A stretch of 64,000 bases of DNA from Halobacterium rubrum (GTDB lineage Archaea; Halobacteriota; Halobacteria; Halobacteriales; Halobacteriaceae), in NCBI RefSeq assembly GCF_021729015.1, contig NZ_JAJQQZ010000003.1, forward strand, positions 248,001-312,000, read 5' to 3'. Below are positions 61,498-64,000 of this stretch, piece by piece. Positions within the stretch are counted from its first letter, which is position 1, and each line of letters starts with the position of its first letter. The notes below the pieces were generated by a model. The model was not told the DNA's origin, ran no database searches, and saw nothing but the letters and a program-made list of their open reading frames with translations. Made by a program: the position numbers and the translations under genes.

Positions 61498-62175
61498 CTA
61501 CGCCGACCGCCAGTAGAACCGCGGGGAGAGCAAGAGATAGGCGACTGCCCACGCCAGCAGCGCCTTCGGGAACACCCGGGAGAAACTCGCCGGCACGGCC
61601 ACCGCCGCCGCTTGCACGGCCCCCATCGCCAGCGCGTCCCGCGGCAGGAGGTCGGGGTACTCGACGGTCGACACCATCAACAGCGTGAGCACGGCCGCGG
61701 AACCGACGACCAGACCCGGGGCGTCGATACCGGCGAGCACGCCAGCCGCCAGCAGCGTCGCTGCGAGTGTCGTCTGCACGCCCTCCGTGTGGTCGTTGCC
61801 GGTATCGTAGGCCGTGTACAGCCCAAGCCGGACGACGCCGGCGGCGACGAACAGCGCACCGACGGCGACCGCAGCCAGCCCCGCCGTCGTCTCGAACCCC
61901 CAGGCGTCGCGGGCGACGACGACGACCACGAACGCCGGCGCGACGCTGAACGACGCCACGTCGGCCAGCGAGTCCAGGTGTTCGCCGGCCGGCGTCGACC
62001 CGAACTGGCGGGCGACGAGGCCGTCCAGCCCGTCGGCGATGGCCGCCAGCAACACGACGCGAGCGGCGAGCGCGACGTCGACGGTGACCGCGACGACCGC
62101 CACGAACCCGAGCGCCGCGTTCGCCGTCGTCACGGCGTCCGCCAGTCCCAACCGGCCGACGAAACGGGGCCCCAT
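61498..62175 (-). CDS. pssA: CDP-alcohol phosphatidyltransferase, archaetidylserine synthase type
   Basis: This 225-residue membrane enzyme has the CDP-alcohol signature DG-x2-AR-x7-G-x3-D-x3-D (D51 to D72: DGLVAR...GEHLDSLAD) and about six membrane segments. Haloarchaeal members make archaetidylserine and are genetically linked to archaeosortase protein sorting. It could therefore support lipid attachment of surface proteins, although no archaeosortase is in the window. Confidence 0.88.
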   Translation of the reverse strand: MGPRFVGRLGLADAVTTANAALGFVAVVAVTVDVALAARVVLLAAIADGLDGLVARQFGSTPAGEHLDSLADVASFSVAPAFVVVVVARDAWGFETTAGLAAVAVGALFVAAGVVRLGLYTAYDTGNDHTEGVQTTLAATLLAAGVLAGIDAPGLVVGSAAVLTLLMVSTVEYPDLLPRDALAMGAVQAAAVAVPASFSRVFPKALLAWAVAYLLLSPRFYWRSA

Positions 62176-62249
62176 ACGACTCGGCCAAGACGAGGGGCGT
62201 CCTTACGTGTTTACATCCGCCGTTCCCGGCGCCCGAAAACGGACCGCGC

Positions 62250-62258
62250 CAAATAAAT
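62250..62258 (+). promoter_or_regulatory. TATA box of the halocyanin gene
   Basis: CAAATAAAT lies 24-32 bp before the ATG at 62282, which fits a leaderless mRNA. Confidence 0.6.
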
Positions 62259-62281
62259 GCGGCCCGCCCTGAGCCTGAGAC

Positions 62282-62731
62282 ATGAACCGTCGGGCCTTCC
62301 TCGCCGCTGGAAGTGCGCTGGCAGCCACATCGCTGGCGGGCTGTCTCGGACCGTCGCTGGCCGACTCCGACTACGACATCGGCATGGCGTCGAACGCCTT
62401 CTCGCCCCAGGAGGGCGTCGAAGGCGCCGACCAGCCGACGTACCCCGCGACCGTCGGCGAGACGGTCACGTGGGCGAACACCGACTCCCGTAAACACACT
62501 GTCACGGCCTACGAGAGCGGGCTCCCCGAGGGCGCTGGCTACTGGGCGTCCGGCGGCTTCGACTCCGAGCCCGAAGCCCGAGAGGCCTGGCGCAAGAACC
62601 TCCAGGGAGGGGGGAACATCGCGCCCGGCGAGACCTACGAGGTCACCTTCGAGGTCCCCGGCAAGCACTACTACTTCTGCATCCCCCACGAGGGCGCCGG
62701 CATGCGCGGGAAGATTCTCGTCGAGGAGTGA
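62282..62731 (+). CDS. Halocyanin-like blue copper lipoprotein
   Basis: This 149-residue protein has a Tat-type start and lipobox LAGC (Cys21), then a cupredoxin domain. The four type 1 copper ligands are H72 (KHTV), C133 (YFCIPHE), H136 and M141 (GAGM). It probably carries electrons at the outer membrane face between respiratory complexes. It has its own leaderless promoter. The DUF411 lipoprotein is the only other possible copper protein nearby. Confidence 0.94.
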   Translation: MNRRAFLAAGSALAATSLAGCLGPSLADSDYDIGMASNAFSPQEGVEGADQPTYPATVGETVTWANTDSRKHTVTAYESGLPEGAGYWASGGFDSEPEAREAWRKNLQGGGNIAPGETYEVTFEVPGKHYYFCIPHEGAGMRGKILVEE

Positions 62732-62839
62732 CCGGGTCGCGTCGACGTCGCCGCTGTCGATAGCACCCGTCGGTAGTGCGGTCGCTGTCGACCGTCGAAA
62801 TGTGAGAGAATCGAATCCGCGGTCCGCGGCGAAGGAGCG

Positions 62840-63469
62840 TTACTCGTCGTCGTCTTCGTCGAAGTCGACGGCCGTCTCCTCCTCCTCGTAGACTTCCTCG
62901 GGGTGGGCTTCGAGGGTCGCCTTCTCGACCTCGACACGGCGAAGCGGGTAGATCGTGTTCGCCTCGTCGTAGATAGCCGAGGACATCCGGCCCTCGATGA
63001 TGGAGTCGATGAGCGCCTCGAACGTGCGCTCCTCGCCGGCCTCCTCCACGAGGTCGATCATCGTGCGGCGGATGGCCTGCTGCTGGCTCTGGTCGGCCTG
63101 CTTGGTCGTGTACGCGACCGGCTGGACGCGAACGCGGTAGTCGTCGGTCGTCAGCACCGTGACGGTGACTGCGATCTTCGACGAGCCGCGGCGCACGAGA
63201 CTCCGCTGGTAGTCCCGCGTCAGCTCGGCCTGCACGAAGTCCGTCGACGCGGTGTCGCTCCCGACGTCGGAGACCTGGAAGGTCAGCTTGACGTTGTTCT
63301 CGCCGCCGTCGCGGATCTCGGACAGCACCGTCTGGATGGTTCGGTCGTATACCTGTTCGGGCTCCTCGGCGAGGGTCTCACCGAGCTCCGCCCGGTCGAA
63401 CTCCTCCGGGGCGAGCACGGTGTACCACCGCTTCTCCTGGTCCTGCTTGGAAACTGAACGTTCGCTCAT
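62840..63469 (-). CDS. rps3ae: 30S ribosomal protein eS1 (S3Ae)
   Basis: This 209-residue protein of the archaeal small ribosomal subunit matches eS1/S3Ae: KQDQEKRWYTVLAPEEFDRAELGET at the start and RRTMIDLVEEAGEERTFEALIDSIIEGRMSSAIYDEANTIYPLRRVEVEKA in the second half. An acidic C-terminal tail is typical of halophiles. The ATG overlaps the pcc1 stop by four bases (ATGA), so translation is coupled. This is a conserved euryarchaeal gene order. Confidence 0.95.
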   Translation of the reverse strand: MSERSVSKQDQEKRWYTVLAPEEFDRAELGETLAEEPEQVYDRTIQTVLSEIRDGGENNVKLTFQVSDVGSDTASTDFVQAELTRDYQRSLVRRGSSKIAVTVTVLTTDDYRVRVQPVAYTTKQADQSQQQAIRRTMIDLVEEAGEERTFEALIDSIIEGRMSSAIYDEANTIYPLRRVEVEKATLEAHPEEVYEEEETAVDFDEDDDE

Positions 63470-63729
63470 GATTGGTGTGTGGTGTGTCGGTCTGCTACTG
63501 CTGCTGCTGTTCGTGCTGTCTCTGCCACTTCCGCTGCGACGGTGAGGTTCACGACGTAGTCGTCGACCGTGGACTGGAGGCCGGCGGTGTCCTCGCGCTC
63601 GATGCGCGTCACGACTGCACTGCCGTCCGCCACCTCCGTGGTCATCTCCGTGGTGTTGTCCGGCTGGACGCAGGCCGCGACCAGCTCCGGGTCCGCGACC
63701 TCGGTGCGGACCGTCGCCGTCCGGGTCAC
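63466..63729 (-). CDS. pcc1: KEOPS complex subunit Pcc1
   Basis: This 87-residue small protein dimerises in the KEOPS complex, which makes the t6A37 modification of tRNA. The strands TRTATVRTEV, the PDNTTEMTTEVADGSAVVTRI central part and the helix TVDDYVVNLTVAAEVAETA fit the family. The start is GTG 63729, overlapping the upstream gene stop in GTGA. The position just before rps3ae is common in haloarchaea. Confidence 0.9.
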   Translation of the reverse strand: MTRTATVRTEVADPELVAACVQPDNTTEMTTEVADGSAVVTRIEREDTAGLQSTVDDYVVNLTVAAEVAETARTAAAVADRHTTHQS

Positions 63730-64000
63730 AGTGCACCCCGAACGGCCTCGACGACGGCTGCTTCGCCGTCGCCGTCGTCGGTTTCGCTGGTCTCGGTCAC
63801 TGCGAGGCGATGCGTCCCCGCGCTCTCGGGGAGCACGTCGCGGGCGTCCGCGTCGGTGGTGGCGAGCGCTGCGGCGCTGTCGCCGACCGCGAGCGCGGCC
63901 GGCTCGTCCGACCGGTAGTCCCGAACCAGTCGGGCGACGGTCGGGTGCGCGTCTGTCGCGTCTGCGACCACGACGCCGCGGTGGCGCGCCGGCTCGGCGA
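63726..64000 (-). CDS. C-terminus of a DHH/RecJ-like protein, cut by window edge
   Basis: Only the last 91 residues are visible, ending EAVVEAVRGAL. The stretch RGVVVADATDAHPTVARLV and the acidic linker resemble the end of the haloarchaeal DHH-family protein usually encoded before pcc1 and rps3ae. This identity rests mostly on gene order; the catalytic part is outside the window. It overlaps pcc1 by four bases. Confidence 0.65.
   Translation of the reverse strand, partial: AEPARHRGVVVADATDAHPTVARLVRDYRSDEPAALAVGDSAAALATTDADARDVLPESAGTHRLAVTETSETDDGDGEAAVVEAVRGAL

Overview
The window is a dense chromosomal segment of an extremely halophilic archaeon of the class Halobacteria, most likely Halobacterium-like. 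By eye the DNA is strongly G+C rich with G/C in third codon positions. The proteins are very acidic, and several families are archaeal or haloarchaeal only: TFB, TFE, Trm56, the KEOPS subunit Pcc1, eS1/S3Ae, HalX response regulators, DICT-domain proteins, halocyanin and archaetidylserine synthase. Many genes look leaderless, with a TATA box about 25-30 bp before the start codon. I see no rRNA, tRNA, CRISPR array, insertion sequence or prophage.

Layout. 1-10 kb: a histidine kinase cut by the window edge, an ABM-domain protein, a HAD phosphatase, a MATE exporter, a prolidase, a secreted beta-helix (NosD-like) protein, a zinc-finger HTH regulator and L-2-hydroxyglutarate oxidase. 10-17 kb: PanE, an EamA transporter, a membrane-anchored surface protein, a short CruF-like protein, RtcA, a DUF1684 protein and TFB. 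17-24.8 kb: a HalX response regulator with its kinase, small membrane proteins, a cyclase-family hydrolase, an amidohydrolase, a DICT protein and a universal stress protein. 24.9-32.5 kb: an overlapping four-gene operon of two PrkA-type AAA kinases, a UPF0229 (YeaH/YhbH) protein and SpoVR. 32.8-39.6 kb: GAF and PadR proteins, a RecA-like protein with a degenerate Walker A motif, sugar epimerase, SDR, USP, a PiT-type transporter and a membrane protein with a perfect four-residue repeat. 39.8-45.8 kb: Trm56, TFE with two coupled genes, a CinA-like protein, a 37-residue membrane protein too short for standard calling, an ATP-NAD kinase-like protein and an AbrB-PhoU regulator. 45.8-54.9 kb: cupin, a frameshifted gene, a LEA14-like protein, an SRPBCC-nitrilase pair, aldehyde dehydrogenase, a RIO-like kinase and acyl-CoA dehydrogenase. 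55-64 kb: RibL overlapping a JAMM protease, a divergent S1-OB-DHH protein, a DUF411 lipoprotein, a phospholipase D-like protein, a HEAT protein, PssA, halocyanin, and an overlapping DHH-pcc1-rps3ae run leaving the window.

The clearest functional units are the PrkA/UPF0229/SpoVR stress operon, the HalX regulator/kinase pair, TFE-DUF2110-DUF5803, RibL-JAMM, and the DHH-Pcc1-S3Ae run. The least explained features are the tetrad-repeat protein (38834-39586), the disrupted gene at 46546-47005, and the gene-poor stretch 50081-50425 with its strong TATA-like element. Family names given as DUF numbers come from memory of protein families and were not checked against a database.
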